Virus record (IMG/VR): IMGVR_UViG_3300027793_000264
Location: 1 to 25,660 of that record
Length of the DNA stretch: 25,660 bases
Strand: one strand, 5' to 3'
Source: a virus
Numbering within the stretch: position 1 is the stretch's first letter; each line of letters begins with the position of its first letter. Below, one piece after another: positions 14,091-22,466 of this stretch. The position numbers were made by a program, and so were the translations under genes. The notes beneath the pieces were generated by a model that searched no databases, was not told the DNA's origin, and was given only the letters and a program-made list of their open reading frames with translations.

Positions 14091-16183
14091 CAGAAGTTGC
14101 TCCCAAAGAAGAGTCCGTTGCCGCTGGAGAAGATCCAGCCGGTGTTGGTGCCGCCGTTCACGTTTCCGTCAGCAGCCAGCGCGCGCCAAGTCGCCCCGCC
14201 CGTGGCGTTGGACTTGCTGATGCTGGTGTACGAGACCGACACCGTGCCGGACGCCTTGGACAAGGTGGCCTGGCCGGTTGAGGTCGCCGTGATGGTGACC
14301 AGGTTTCCCGCAGTCCCTGAGACGTTGAAGTTGGTGACCGTCTGCGTGGTGCCCGACGTGAAGTTGAACGTCGTCGGCTGGACCGAATTGCTGATCGTCG
14401 TGAACGTGTTGTTGCCGCTGATGGTGAGCGATCCGGCGCCGCCGTTCTCCAGCTCGGGATACGTCAATCCGTTGCCGGCAAACGTCTTGGCCGACGCAGA
14501 CGTCATCCTGATCTTGCCTGTGCCGGTAACCGAAAAACCAGAACCGCTGGCGGAAAATGCGCTTGCGCCGCTACCTGCGCAAACCAAATTGTTTGATCCA
14601 AGAGCCAGTGTCCTCGACGACGACCCGGCCGCCGAAAATGATCCGCACGTAAAGTTGCTTCCGTTCAGATCAAGAGTGCCCGTCGTAAGTGAAACAGAAT
14701 ACGAAGACGTTTGAGAAAAGGCATCAAGCAGGGAAACAGTTCCGCCAATAGCGTTGATGGTGACGTTGGTGTCTACGGATGCTCCGTTACTGTCAATGCT
14801 TCCAGAAGAGCGATTTAGCAGGTGGACGGAGCTTGTGCCGCCAAATGCCATAACAAAACTCAGTTTCCAATCCTTGTATATGTAGAACGCAGAGCTGCCG
14901 GCGGAGAAGGTAAGAGCACCTGAGCTTCTTGCACTCAGGTCCAATGTCCCTACTGCCTGCGGGAAATTTAGCGTGTCGACCGTGATAGTGCCGGTTCCGC
15001 TGCTGTTGTCGACGACGACGGTATCTTGAGCCAGCGGGTAGTTTGTTACGGCAGCAGCTCCTCCGCTAGACGCGGCCCACTTGGTGCCAGCGTCGCTGCT
15101 CCAGTTGCCCGTGCCGCCCACCCAGTAGCTGGTCTTGGCTGCAGTGAAAGTGATGCCTGAATTGCCCAGTCTGTTCGACAGGCTGCTGCCGCTGATGGGC
15201 GAAGCCGCCCCAGTGATCGCAATGTCCTCAAAGTCAAGCGTCTGGACGTTCTGAGCAGTTGCGATCGAAATGGTGCGCTGCGTTCCGAAGGTATTGGACT
15301 TGATGACCGTGCGCCGGTCGTGGGGGTTTGACGTCGGCGACGCACCACCAAAGTTCAATGCGCTCGTAACAGTCTGATTGGCGGAGACAGTTACTGTCCT
15401 GGAAACATTGGCAGGGCTTGCAAAGATGAGGTTCGTGTACGTGTTGGCCCCGTTCACAACCAAGCTGGTTGCGCTTACGCTGCCCATGGTGACTTGGTAG
15501 AAAGTCTTTCCGCCGCCATTGAGCGTCTGGGTTCCTGCGCCGTTCATCCAGACGTGGCCCGTGCCTGCGGTTACGGTTCCGTTGAACGTGTGCGTTATGT
15601 TTGACGCCGTGCTGTATATAACGCCGCCGGTGCCGAAGCTGATGGTTCCGCCAGAATTAAGCGTAAAGTCCGACGCGATGGTTAACGTAAACCCGGCAAG
15701 CGCAAGCGTCGACGGGTTTTGCACCGTAACTGAACCACCCGTAGTCACTCCGGTGGACAGCGTGTATGTGCCGCTTGAGTTAAATACAAGAGTCCCGTTG
15801 CTTAATTTTGCGGCATTAGACAGGCTTATTGTCTGAGCGCCTGTCCCATTCAGGGACCACTCATGCGTATTGGTGGCGTTATATCTACCTGAAACAACCG
15901 GGTTTATGTTGATAGATCCATGTATGTTCAGCCTGACATTTGTGGAGGCAAGTGTGAGGATGAAGTCCTGAGAGCTGATGGTCAGGTTTGCACAACTGGC
16001 GGCGGGGTCATGCGTAATCGTGACCGTGTAATCCGCTCCGCTGTCCGACGCATTGTCAAAGAAGACGTTGTCGGCGGACGTGGGAACGCTCGCCCCACTG
16101 GCCCCGCCAGACGACGCAGACCAGTTGGCGGTGTTTGTGGCACTCCAGCTACCCGTGCCGCCGACCCAATAGCGATCTGCCAT
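14090..16183 (-). CDS. Second tail-fibre/adhesin-like protein, Ser/Thr/Asn/Gly-rich, 697 aa
   Basis: The ATG at 16183 follows AGGTG (which precedes the TAA of the 779-aa gene) with suitable spacing. The N-terminus MADRYWVGGTGSWSATNTAN recurs as SYWVGGTGNWSSDAGTKW at residues 352-369, so the protein contains two related modules. Between and after them are short beta-strand repeats rich in Ser, Thr, Asn, Gly and Val (SGTYTLSTGVTTGGSV, NGAGTQTLNGGGKTF), consistent with a beta-helix or beta-solenoid. It ends with a compact tip-like sequence (NVNGGTNTGWIFSSGNGLFF). Neighbouring fibre genes make a receptor-binding or depolymerase-type appendage likely; no catalytic residues could be picked out. The middle is markedly AT-richer than the rest of the window, suggesting modular acquisition. 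Confidence 0.7.
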   Translation of the reverse strand: MADRYWVGGTGSWSATNTANWSASSGGASGASVPTSADNVFFDNASDSGADYTVTITHDPAASCANLTISSQDFILTLASTNVRLNIHGSININPVVSGRYNATNTHEWSLNGTGAQTISLSNAAKLSNGTLVFNSSGTYTLSTGVTTGGSVTVQNPSTLALAGFTLTIASDFTLNSGGTISFGTGGVIYSTASNITHTFNGTVTAGTGHVWMNGAGTQTLNGGGKTFYQVTMGSVSATSLVVNGANTYTNLIFASPANVSRTVTVSANQTVTSALNFGGASPTSNPHDRRTVIKSNTFGTQRTISIATAQNVQTLDFEDIAITGAASPISGSSLSNRLGNSGITFTAAKTSYWVGGTGNWSSDAGTKWAASSGGAAAVTNYPLAQDTVVVDNSSGTGTITVDTLNFPQAVGTLDLSARSSGALTFSAGSSAFYIYKDWKLSFVMAFGGTSSVHLLNRSSGSIDSNGASVDTNVTINAIGGTVSLLDAFSQTSSYSVSLTTGTLDLNGSNFTCGSFSAAGSSSRTLALGSNNLVCAGSGASAFSASGSGFSVTGTGKIRMTSASAKTFAGNGLTYPELENGGAGSLTISGNNTFTTISNSVQPTTFNFTSGTTQTVTNFNVSGTAGNLVTITATSTGQATLSKASGTVSVSYTSISKSNATGGATWRALAADGNVNGGTNTGWIFSSGNGLFFGSNF

Positions 16184-16186
16184 GTC

Positions 16187-18526
16187 TTACACCTGGTTTG
16201 TGCCGATCATGTGGTAGTTGGTGCCGTCGTACCAGAAGTTGATGACGGCTTTCTTGTTGTTCGCCCCGGCCCAAGTGGCGCCATACTGGATCACCGTGCC
16301 CGGCCAGTTGATCGTCTGCGCCGTGCTGGTGCCGTCGCTGTTGATGATGAGCTGCAGGTGGCACGGCCCGGGCGGCGCGGTGAAGGTGTAGGTGATCGTG
16401 CCCGTAGGCTCGGTCTGCAGTTGGTTCTGGGCCGTCGTCCAGTCCACCGTGATGCTGCCGCTCGTCGTGGCGATGGTGGTCTGGCTGTTGAACGTCGCGT
16501 TCTTGATGCCGGTCAGGTTGCTGTTGCCCAGCGCCGGGTTGGTCAGCGTCTTGTTCGTCAGCGTGTCCGTCGTAGCTCGACCCACCAGCGTGTCGGTGCT
16601 CGTCGGCAGAGTCAGCGTGCCGGTGTTGCTGATCGAGCTGATGACCGGTGCCGTCAGCGTCTTGTTGGTCAGCGTCTGCGTTGCAGCGGCAAGCACGACC
16701 ACGCCGTCTGCGTCAGGCAGCGTGACACTGCGTGACGCCGACAAGGTCGTCGGCGCGATCGTGACGCGGTACGAGCTCGCCCCGCCGGCTCGGCCGTTGA
16801 CAACCACGCCGTCTTGCGAGGCGTTGGTTGACGCAAGAAACGTCTGCCCGCTGACGTTGCCAAACACGTTGGCACCGGTGAACGAGTTCGCCTCTTCGCG
16901 AGTGGCTACCGTGAGCGAGGTTGCCCCCGTTCCAAAAGACAGAGCGCCCGAACCGTAGCCAAGCGCGCCAGAAGTGTTGGAAGTGGTCGCAGACAAGACC
17001 GGCGTTGTCAGCGTCTTGTTGGTCAGCGTCTGGGTATCGGTAGTGCCGACGATCGCGCCGGTGGGCGCTGTAAGCGACGTCCCCCATGCCGACCCGGTAG
17101 ACACCGCAACGCCCGCGCTGGGGTACACCATCCCCGCCGTCGACGCGATGGTGATCGACCCCGCGCCGTTGGTGATGGAGATGCCACTGCCCGCGGTCAG
17201 CGTCGACTTGGCCAGGGTGTTGCCGGTGCTGTTGCCGATGAGCAGCTGGCCATCGGTGTACGACGTCTGACCCGTGCCACCGTTGGCCACCGCCAAGGTT
17301 CCGGCCAGGGTGATGGTGCCAGCCGTCGTGACAGGGCCGCCAGAAGTGGTCAGGCCCGTCGTGCCGCCCGAAACGGCCACGCTGGTGACGGTGCCTGTGC
17401 CAGCGGCCACGATGTATTCGACGTCCGTGGCGCCGGCATTGACGGCCAGCACCTTGCCGGCGTTGCCGGTGAATGAGGGCAGCAGGTTCGTGCGCGCGCC
17501 CGAGGCGCTGGTGGCTCCCGTGCCCCCGTTGGTCACGGCCACCGTGCCGGTGACGTTGGCCGCGTTGCCGCTGATGTTGCCCGAGACCTTGCTGCCGGCC
17601 AGGCTTGTGATCCACGAAGGATCAGCGTAGGACCCGCTCGTGTAGACGCCGTTGGTGACCGTGCTGGCGTTGCCGGTGAGCGCGCCCACGAAGCTCGTGG
17701 ACGTCACGCTGGTCAGCCCAGCCAGCGTCGTCGCAGTGCCGCCCAGGCTCACCGAGGTGCTGCCGATTGTCAGCGACGAGTTCGTCAGGCTGGCGTTGGC
17801 GATGTTGCTCAGGGTGTTGCTCGAACCGCTGATGGTCTTGTTCGTCAGCGTGTCCGTCGTGGCCCGGCCAACCAGCGTGTCCGTGCTGGTGGGCAGCGTC
17901 AGCGTGCCGGTATTGCTGATCGAGCTGATTACCGGGCTGGTCAGCGTCAAGCCCGCCACCGTGGTGGCCGTGCTGCCCAGGCTGACCGACGTCGAGCCGA
18001 TGGTGACGGACGAGTTGGTCAGGCTCGCATTGGCGATGTTGCTGAGCGTGTTGCTGGATCCGCTGATCGTCTTGTTGGTCAGCGTGTCGGTGGTTGCGCG
18101 ACCGACCAACGTGTCCGTACTGGTGGGCAGCGTCAGCGTACCGGTGTTGCTGATGGTGCTGATGACCGGCGCCGTCAACGTCTTGTTGGTCAGCGTCTGC
18201 GTGCCGGTGGTCGTAACCACGTTCGCCCCGCCAACCGTGGCGCTGGTCGCAGCCAATGACGTGAACGTGCCTGCGGCAGGCGCCGCGCCGCCGATTACCG
18301 TGCTGTCGACAGTCGAGCTCGTGACGGCCAACGATTGCAGGGCCGAGCTGGCCACCAGCGCCGTGCCAGTTCCATTGACAACCGCGACCTTGTTGGCATT
18401 GCCAGACAGAGTCGGCAGCAGGTCAAAGCCGTCGGTGATGGACTGCAGTTCCGCGCGCAACGCAGCCGACGAACCCGGCGAGTTCGGGGTCGGATAGGTT
18501 CCGTGGTTGTAATACGAGTTCGACAT
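16187..18526 (-). CDS. Tail fibre protein with TQTLTNKTL repeats, 779 aa
   Basis: The start ATG overlaps the previous stop (TGATG). The N-terminus (YYNHGTYPTPNSPGSSAALR, ITDGFDLLPTLSGNANKV) is a recognised phage fibre N-terminal module, probably binding the tail. The shaft carries TQTLTNKTL motifs (first at residue 109, others near the middle and C-terminal third) and a 78-residue tandem duplication at residues 120-275. The C-terminal domain (AQTINWPGTVIQYG, KAVINFWYDGTNYHMIGTN) is a common fibre tip. The composition is Ser/Thr/Gly/Val-rich with almost no Cys, as expected for trimeric beta-rich fibres. It follows the neck protein gene and precedes a second fibre gene; the two may form a branched or hetero-fibre. 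Host-receptor binding is the expected role. Confidence 0.85.
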   Translation of the reverse strand: MSNSYYNHGTYPTPNSPGSSAALRAELQSITDGFDLLPTLSGNANKVAVVNGTGTALVASSALQSLAVTSSTVDSTVIGGAAPAAGTFTSLAATSATVGGANVVTTTGTQTLTNKTLTAPVISTISNTGTLTLPTSTDTLVGRATTDTLTNKTISGSSNTLSNIANASLTNSSVTIGSTSVSLGSTATTVAGLTLTSPVISSISNTGTLTLPTSTDTLVGRATTDTLTNKTISGSSNTLSNIANASLTNSSLTIGSTSVSLGGTATTLAGLTSVTSTSFVGALTGNASTVTNGVYTSGSYADPSWITSLAGSKVSGNISGNAANVTGTVAVTNGGTGATSASGARTNLLPSFTGNAGKVLAVNAGATDVEYIVAAGTGTVTSVAVSGGTTGLTTSGGPVTTAGTITLAGTLAVANGGTGQTSYTDGQLLIGNSTGNTLAKSTLTAGSGISITNGAGSITIASTAGMVYPSAGVAVSTGSAWGTSLTAPTGAIVGTTDTQTLTNKTLTTPVLSATTSNTSGALGYGSGALSFGTGATSLTVATREEANSFTGANVFGNVSGQTFLASTNASQDGVVVNGRAGGASSYRVTIAPTTLSASRSVTLPDADGVVVLAAATQTLTNKTLTAPVISSISNTGTLTLPTSTDTLVGRATTDTLTNKTLTNPALGNSNLTGIKNATFNSQTTIATTSGSITVDWTTAQNQLQTEPTGTITYTFTAPPGPCHLQLIINSDGTSTAQTINWPGTVIQYGATWAGANNKKAVINFWYDGTNYHMIGTNQV
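17702..18169 (-). repeat. Two tandem 234-bp (78-codon) copies in the tail fibre shaft
   Basis: Residues 120-197 and 198-275 both run PVIS-ISNTGTLTLPTSTDTL through NASLTNSS, GSTSVSLG and TATT-AGLT with a few substitutions. A third partial copy (PVISSISNTGTLTLPTSTDT, then TLTNKTL) occurs near base 16640-16530. Such direct repeats in fibre shafts allow length change by recombination. Confidence 0.9.
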
Positions 18527-20577
18527 CAGCGCAGTCCTCGACGCGGTGTGTAATGGATGATGATCGTGTTCACCGTGAACGGTTCAAAGAGATCCGACGC
18601 GCAAGACACGCGGATGGCAATGTTCTCTGCCGTGCCACTGATCTCGATCTCCGACGGCGTTACGTCAGAACCGTCAAACACAAAGTTGTCCCAGATCATG
18701 GAGTCCCAGTAGCTTGACCTGAGGTCATTTGGGAATGCCGCGTCCAAGGGCTGAGGGATCTCCGCCCTTCGGTAACCAAGGTCGTAGCCGAACTGGATCT
18801 CGGTGTAGTAGTTGCCCGCCAGCTCGACACTGGCCTTGCGGTATCTCTTCAGAATCCGCGGCGACTTGATCGAGTTGTAGACCAGGTTGACGCTGGCAGA
18901 GATGATGTCGCCATCAAAGCTGGTGCCCTTGTCGAGCTCGTAGACGAACCCGTCATCGGAACCAAAGAACGACACCGCGTTGCCGTCGGCGTCCTCGCCC
19001 TCATCGCAGCACACCACGGGGTCCAGAAACTCCACAGGCATCGAGCCGATCAACTTGCCGTTGATCATCGTCATGTAGATGCCGGTGCCGTCAGAGAAGA
19101 ACACCCGGTACTGACCTTTGTTGCGGTTCAGCGAGCTGGCCGTGGCCAAGTTGATCCGGCTCTGCAAGTACGGCCGCAGGTTCATGGTCAGCGACGCCGG
19201 CAAGAAGTTGCCGAAGTTCAGCGTCGTGCCCAAGCTGATGATGCCGCGGTCGTCCAGGACGTAGGCCTGGTCCATGTTGCGCGCGGTGTAGGGCACCGCA
19301 CCCGTGCCCGTGTTGAACGTCGACAGCGAGAAGTTGGCCTCGCTTGTGCCGTACAGCACCGAGGTATCGCGCCGGGTGTAGACGCCCAACGCACCGCTGG
19401 TCTGGTCGCCGGGCAGCACGATCAGATTCGTGATCTGGCCGTTCATGGCGATCTCGCCAGCGCCCAGTACGGGGTCCCACTGATACGGATACCCGAGGGC
19501 GGAGAACTGCAGCGACGCGCCAAACGACAGGAACAGGTGCTGCTTGTGCACAGCCACATGCAGAGGAACGTCGCTGGGCATCGTGGTTGCGATCGGCACA
19601 AACACCGTGCCGTCGAACTCAAACGCGCGGTTGACGCCGTCGCACCCGTAGAGGCGGAAGTTGGCGTCGCCGCCGCCGAAGTTGCCGACGACGGTCTCGT
19701 ACCGCCCGTTGGGCAGCAACGTGATCTGCGTGGCCGCCCCGCCCGCGTGTGCGTGGACTGTCGCACCGATGCGCAGGTTTTCGCCGGTGGTGAAGGTGCC
19801 CGTGGTGCTGGACAGGATCAGCCGGCCTGAGGCCAGCGTGGTGCCGCCCCAAGAGCCGGCCTGCAGCACCGTCCTGGCCACCACGCCCGTGGCGCCGCTG
19901 GACTGCCCGGTGACCGTTGAGCCCTCGGGGATGTCGACCACGCCGTTGGTGAAGACGAGCTCCTTGCCCAGCGTCACCGCAGTCCAGCCGCTGGTCGTAG
20001 CCTTGAACATGGCCGCGCTGGCGCCGCCGATCGCGTTGCGCCAAGCGTAGACGTCGCCCTTGTAGATGGCCACGCCCAGGACCTTGCCGGACCCGGGCAC
20101 CGCTTGGATGCTGGAGCGGTACTCGTCGGCCGCCAGGTTGCGGTACTGCGCGTCGGTCAGGCCGTCGGCACTGACGCCTTGAATTCCCGTTACGGTGGCC
20201 CTCTGCACGGCAGAGACCGACAGGCCCTCGCTCACAACGAAGTCGCCCACCTGGCGCGTGACCACGACCGTCGTGTCGGTCACGGCGATCACCTTGCCGG
20301 TGGCCGCAGACGTCATGCCGGTGACCGTGTTGCCGACCGCGACGACGCCGGTGAAGGTGCAGATCAGAATGTTGTAGAGGGCCGCTGACGGGCTGGTCCG
20401 GCCATCGAAGCGCTCGTAGCCTGCGATGCGGGTGTAGCCGCCGCTGACGTTGCACTCGAAGTTGGCGGCCTTGCGCGCGAAGCCTGGCGGCAGAGTCAAC
20501 GTCGGCGTGACCTGATCCAAGCCTCCACCGAGGCGGATCAAGTCGTACTGAACCGGCGGCATCTTAGGCGTTGGCAT
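18526..20577 (-). CDS. Neck/tail nozzle-like structural protein, 683 aa
   Basis: The ATG at 20577 is preceded by GAGGTAAGGC. The N-terminus reads YDLIRLGGGLDQVTPTLTLP, PGFARKAANFECNVSGGYTR, a conserved opening of large podophage tail proteins that bind below the adaptor. The remainder is beta-rich, with several Gly-Thr-Val segments of the type EGSTVTGQSSGATGVVARTV and propeller-like strands. The position immediately after the adaptor and before the fibres matches the nozzle/tail tube B slot of podoviruses (T7 gp12 and analogues). The length (683) is slightly below T7 gp12. There is no enzymatic motif. Structural assignment is well supported by order; the specific nozzle role is inferred. Confidence 0.7.
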   Translation of the reverse strand: MPTPKMPPVQYDLIRLGGGLDQVTPTLTLPPGFARKAANFECNVSGGYTRIAGYERFDGRTSPSAALYNILICTFTGVVAVGNTVTGMTSAATGKVIAVTDTTVVVTRQVGDFVVSEGLSVSAVQRATVTGIQGVSADGLTDAQYRNLAADEYRSSIQAVPGSGKVLGVAIYKGDVYAWRNAIGGASAAMFKATTSGWTAVTLGKELVFTNGVVDIPEGSTVTGQSSGATGVVARTVLQAGSWGGTTLASGRLILSSTTGTFTTGENLRIGATVHAHAGGAATQITLLPNGRYETVVGNFGGGDANFRLYGCDGVNRAFEFDGTVFVPIATTMPSDVPLHVAVHKQHLFLSFGASLQFSALGYPYQWDPVLGAGEIAMNGQITNLIVLPGDQTSGALGVYTRRDTSVLYGTSEANFSLSTFNTGTGAVPYTARNMDQAYVLDDRGIISLGTTLNFGNFLPASLTMNLRPYLQSRINLATASSLNRNKGQYRVFFSDGTGIYMTMINGKLIGSMPVEFLDPVVCCDEGEDADGNAVSFFGSDDGFVYELDKGTSFDGDIISASVNLVYNSIKSPRILKRYRKASVELAGNYYTEIQFGYDLGYRRAEIPQPLDAAFPNDLRSSYWDSMIWDNFVFDGSDVTPSEIEISGTAENIAIRVSCASDLFEPFTVNTIIIHYTPRRGLR

Positions 20578-20585
20578 GCCTTACC

Positions 20586-21275
20586 TCACGCCAACGGCGG
20601 ACCGCTGACAGGCGTGGTGATCTGGTCGATCTCCAGCCGGTTCATCAACCGCTTGAACTCCAGCTCGCCGCGCGAGTAAACCTCGGGCGCAGCCTCAAAA
20701 CTGCCGTAGGACATCATGGCCCGGTAGACGATGGCCATGTGAAAGCGCGACGGCAGCACAGGCTCATCGGTGTTGGCCGACATCTCAGTCGGCGCAACGT
20801 AGTACTCGCCCACGATGACGTAGGGCTGGTCGGGGATCGACCCGAACGCCAGGCTCTTGTCACTGGGCTGGATCGACACCACCACCGGTCGCGCGTAGGT
20901 GAACCGCATGTTCCTGTACTGGTACAGGTTGCGGAAGGTGGTGTACTCCATGAAGTTCAGCAGCTGCTCATCGGCGTAGTTCTGACCGACCGACGAGCAG
21001 CGGAAGCTGTCGCGCTTCCAGTTGCCAAACGTAGACCCCACGCCGGCTTGCGTCGGCGTGTAGGTCTGCTGCTGCGTCACCGTGTTGAACTGCACCGGGT
21101 AACGCATCCACTGCCAGTCCTCGTGCGCGGTCTGGATGTCTATCCACGCCGAGTTGACCCACTGCTTGATGCGCAGCAGCTCGCCCGTGACTCCTGTCAG
21201 CGTGGTCAACGGCGTGCTGGCACCAGAGACGCCGCACTCGACCAACGTGCGGTTCACAAGGGCGAGGAAGTTCAT
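20586..21275 (-). CDS. Head-tail adaptor protein, SU10-adaptor type
   Basis: The N-terminus (NFLALVNRTLVECGVSGAST, TGVTGELLRIKQWVNSAWID) and the following DWQWMRYPVQF are characteristic of the SU10-type phage adaptor family, which forms a ring joining portal to tail. A long helical C-terminal section (LPSRFHMAIVYRAMMSYGSF, YSRGELEFKRLMNRLEIDQI) is also typical. The ATG begins two bases after the stop of the 141-aa gene, and the next gene is the nozzle-like protein, the usual order in podoviruses. The length of 229 aa fits the family. No oddities were seen. Confidence 0.85.
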   Translation of the reverse strand: MNFLALVNRTLVECGVSGASTPLTTLTGVTGELLRIKQWVNSAWIDIQTAHEDWQWMRYPVQFNTVTQQQTYTPTQAGVGSTFGNWKRDSFRCSSVGQNYADEQLLNFMEYTTFRNLYQYRNMRFTYARPVVVSIQPSDKSLAFGSIPDQPYVIVGEYYVAPTEMSANTDEPVLPSRFHMAIVYRAMMSYGSFEAAPEVYSRGELEFKRLMNRLEIDQITTPVSGPPLA

Positions 21276-21277
21276 GC

Positions 21278-21703
21278 TCAGGCAGGCTCAGCCAAGACGT
21301 TCTGCAGCCACGCGCGGCCACGAGGATTGTCGTCGGACACTAAGTCAAAGGGGTAGGCCAAGCCGTGCCGCGGCACCAGCTCGGACTGATCCGGCGCGGC
21401 CGGGTTCGGCGTGCGCTGGGTGTACTTGGTCTCCTTCATCCGCGCCAGGATCTCGACGTACTTGCGTCGCACCTTGGTCGGATAGCCGCGGACGATCGGC
21501 TGGTTCATCCCGTTGCAGTTGACGATCACATGCGGAGCCTGGTTCTCGTCGGTGGTGCTGTGCACCATCACCGTGACCATCTCGTTCATGAACGCCTCGT
21601 CAGCGGCCAGCTGCCGGAAATCCTTGGACTCCGCCACGGTCTCGACAACAGGCGTGTCGTCAGCGATTTCGATGCCCTGCATGGGGTCCTTCTTGTTTGC
21701 CAT
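21278..21703 (-). CDS. Conserved phage protein of the head-tail region, 141 aa
   Basis: The start is ATG at 21703 (MANKKDPMQGIEIADD), with GGAGAG six bases upstream; a longer in-frame reading would run back into the terminator hairpin. The mid-region (DEAFMNEMVTVMVHSTTDEN, HVIVNCNGMNQPIVRGYPTK, RRKYVEILARMKETKYTQ) and C-terminus (GLAYPFDLVSDDNPRGRAW) form a pattern I recall from podophage genomes between capsid and adaptor genes. It has no membrane segment, signal peptide or catalytic motif. The function is not known to me; a head-completion or assembly role fits its position. Confidence 0.75.
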   Translation of the reverse strand: MANKKDPMQGIEIADDTPVVETVAESKDFRQLAADEAFMNEMVTVMVHSTTDENQAPHVIVNCNGMNQPIVRGYPTKVRRKYVEILARMKETKYTQRTPNPAAPDQSELVPRHGLAYPFDLVSDDNPRGRAWLQNVLAEPA

Positions 21704-21740
21704 CTCAAGCTCTCCGTCTGGTTGGGAAAAGGGAATTGCC

Positions 21741-21769
21741 AAAAAGAGAGGCGCCCGAAGGCGCCTCTC
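21741..21769 (-). terminator. Strong intrinsic terminator with UUCG loop after the capsid block
   Basis: On the minus strand GAGAGGCGCC-TTCG-GGCGCCTCTC forms a perfect ten-pair stem closed by C-G on a UUCG tetraloop, followed immediately by TTTTT. It lies in the 102-base gap between the decoration-like gene (stop 21806) and the next ATG (21703). Placement after the capsid genes parallels the T7 terminator downstream of gene 10 and would set a high capsid-to-tail mRNA ratio. Confidence 0.92.
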
Positions 21770-21805
21770 AAACTCCACTGAGGAGGATCAGGGAGATGGC
21801 AATGG

Positions 21806-22246
21806 TTACTGCGCGCTGCCCGGCATGACCATGCAGTCGAGGTAGACGTCGGTGACGCCCGCTGCGCCCAGGTCAGTGGATCCCGGGGTGAAGGTGGTCG
21901 AGCTGTTGGTCGTGACCTTGATCAGGCCGACCAGAGCGACGTCACCGGCAGGAGCGCTGGGCACCGGGCAAGGAGCGCCGGTCTCGACCACCGGGCCGCG
22001 GGTGTTGCTGAAGTTGCCAGAGCCGTCGATCCACACGCCGTACAGGGCGGCGCTGGACGGGGGCACGGTGCCCACGCCGGCGGTCATGGCGACGTTGTCC
22101 GTTGCACCCTTGGACTTGAACACGCCGTTGACCGTGTAGGCCAGCGTGTTGGTCGTCTTGTAGGTGTTGGCGTTGGTGCCCTCGGCCAAGCCGGCGGCGG
22201 TCAGCGACACGGAGCCGCTGTTGATTTGCTCAATGTTGTAAGACAT
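21806..22246 (-). CDS. Capsid decoration/head protein candidate, 146 aa
   Basis: The start ATG has the leader AAAGGAACCTGAACC, nearly the same as that of the major capsid gene, indicating matched high translation. The protein is Thr/Ser/Gly/Val-rich and beta-like (SGSVSLTAAGLAEGTNANTY, NTLAYTVNGVFKSKGATD, GDVALVGLIKVTTNSSTTF), with only two cysteines and no charged clusters, as in outer capsid or decoration proteins. It directly follows the capsid gene and a 61-aa gene and precedes a strong terminator. I do not recognise a named family. The decoration role is inferred from position, composition and leader. Confidence 0.65.
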   Translation of the reverse strand: MSYNIEQINSGSVSLTAAGLAEGTNANTYKTTNTLAYTVNGVFKSKGATDNVAMTAGVGTVPPSSAALYGVWIDGSGNFSNTRGPVVETGAPCPVPSAPAGDVALVGLIKVTTNSSTTFTPGSTDLGAAGVTDVYLDCMVMPGSAQ

Positions 22247-22263
22247 GGTTCAGGTTCCTTTAG
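22247..22263 (-). promoter_or_regulatory. Ribosome binding leader shared with the capsid gene; stop codon inside it
   Basis: The minus strand reads TAAAGGAACCTGAACC before ATG. The TAA stop of the 61-aa gene (22262-22260) is the beginning of the Shine-Dalgarno. Apart from one extra C it equals the leader of the major capsid gene (AAAGGAACTGAACC). Confidence 0.8.
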
Positions 22264-22445
22264 TCTTTGACGAAGGTGGCGATGGTCGCGGCGTAGTTGG
22301 TGTCACCGACACCAGAGTCCGCGTCCAGCTTGGCGCCGACGGCTTGCAGCGCGTCGACAATGGCGGTCAGCAGGATGCCCAGCTCTTGACGGTCGATGCC
22401 GTCAGCAAGCCGATTAACCCGCTCTGCTACGGATTCAGTAGCCAT
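22260..22445 (-). CDS. Small capsid-adjacent protein with AKLDADSGVxDTNYAAT motif, 61 aa
   Basis: The ATG at 22445 has GAAAGGAAC four bases upstream. The first half is an amphipathic helix (RVNRLADGIDRQELGILLTA), and the second half carries VGAKLDADSGVGDTNYAAT, a short motif seen next to capsid genes and in head-fibre proteins of many phages. The C-terminus is TFVKD. It sits between the major capsid and decoration-like genes and shares their strong ribosome-binding pattern. A minor head protein or linker is plausible, but the function is unknown. Confidence 0.65.
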   Translation of the reverse strand: MATESVAERVNRLADGIDRQELGILLTAIVDALQAVGAKLDADSGVGDTNYAATIATFVKD

Positions 22446-22466
22446 GTACGTTCCTTTCAGAGTGGT

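Noticed and set aside
17652-18497. Plus-strand hydrophobic Val/Leu/Ser-rich frame opposite the tail fibre, looking like a membrane protein
   Set aside because: It is the mirror of Thr/Asn/Ser-rich fibre repeats; it repeats with the same 78-codon period as the sense gene and has no ribosome binding site.
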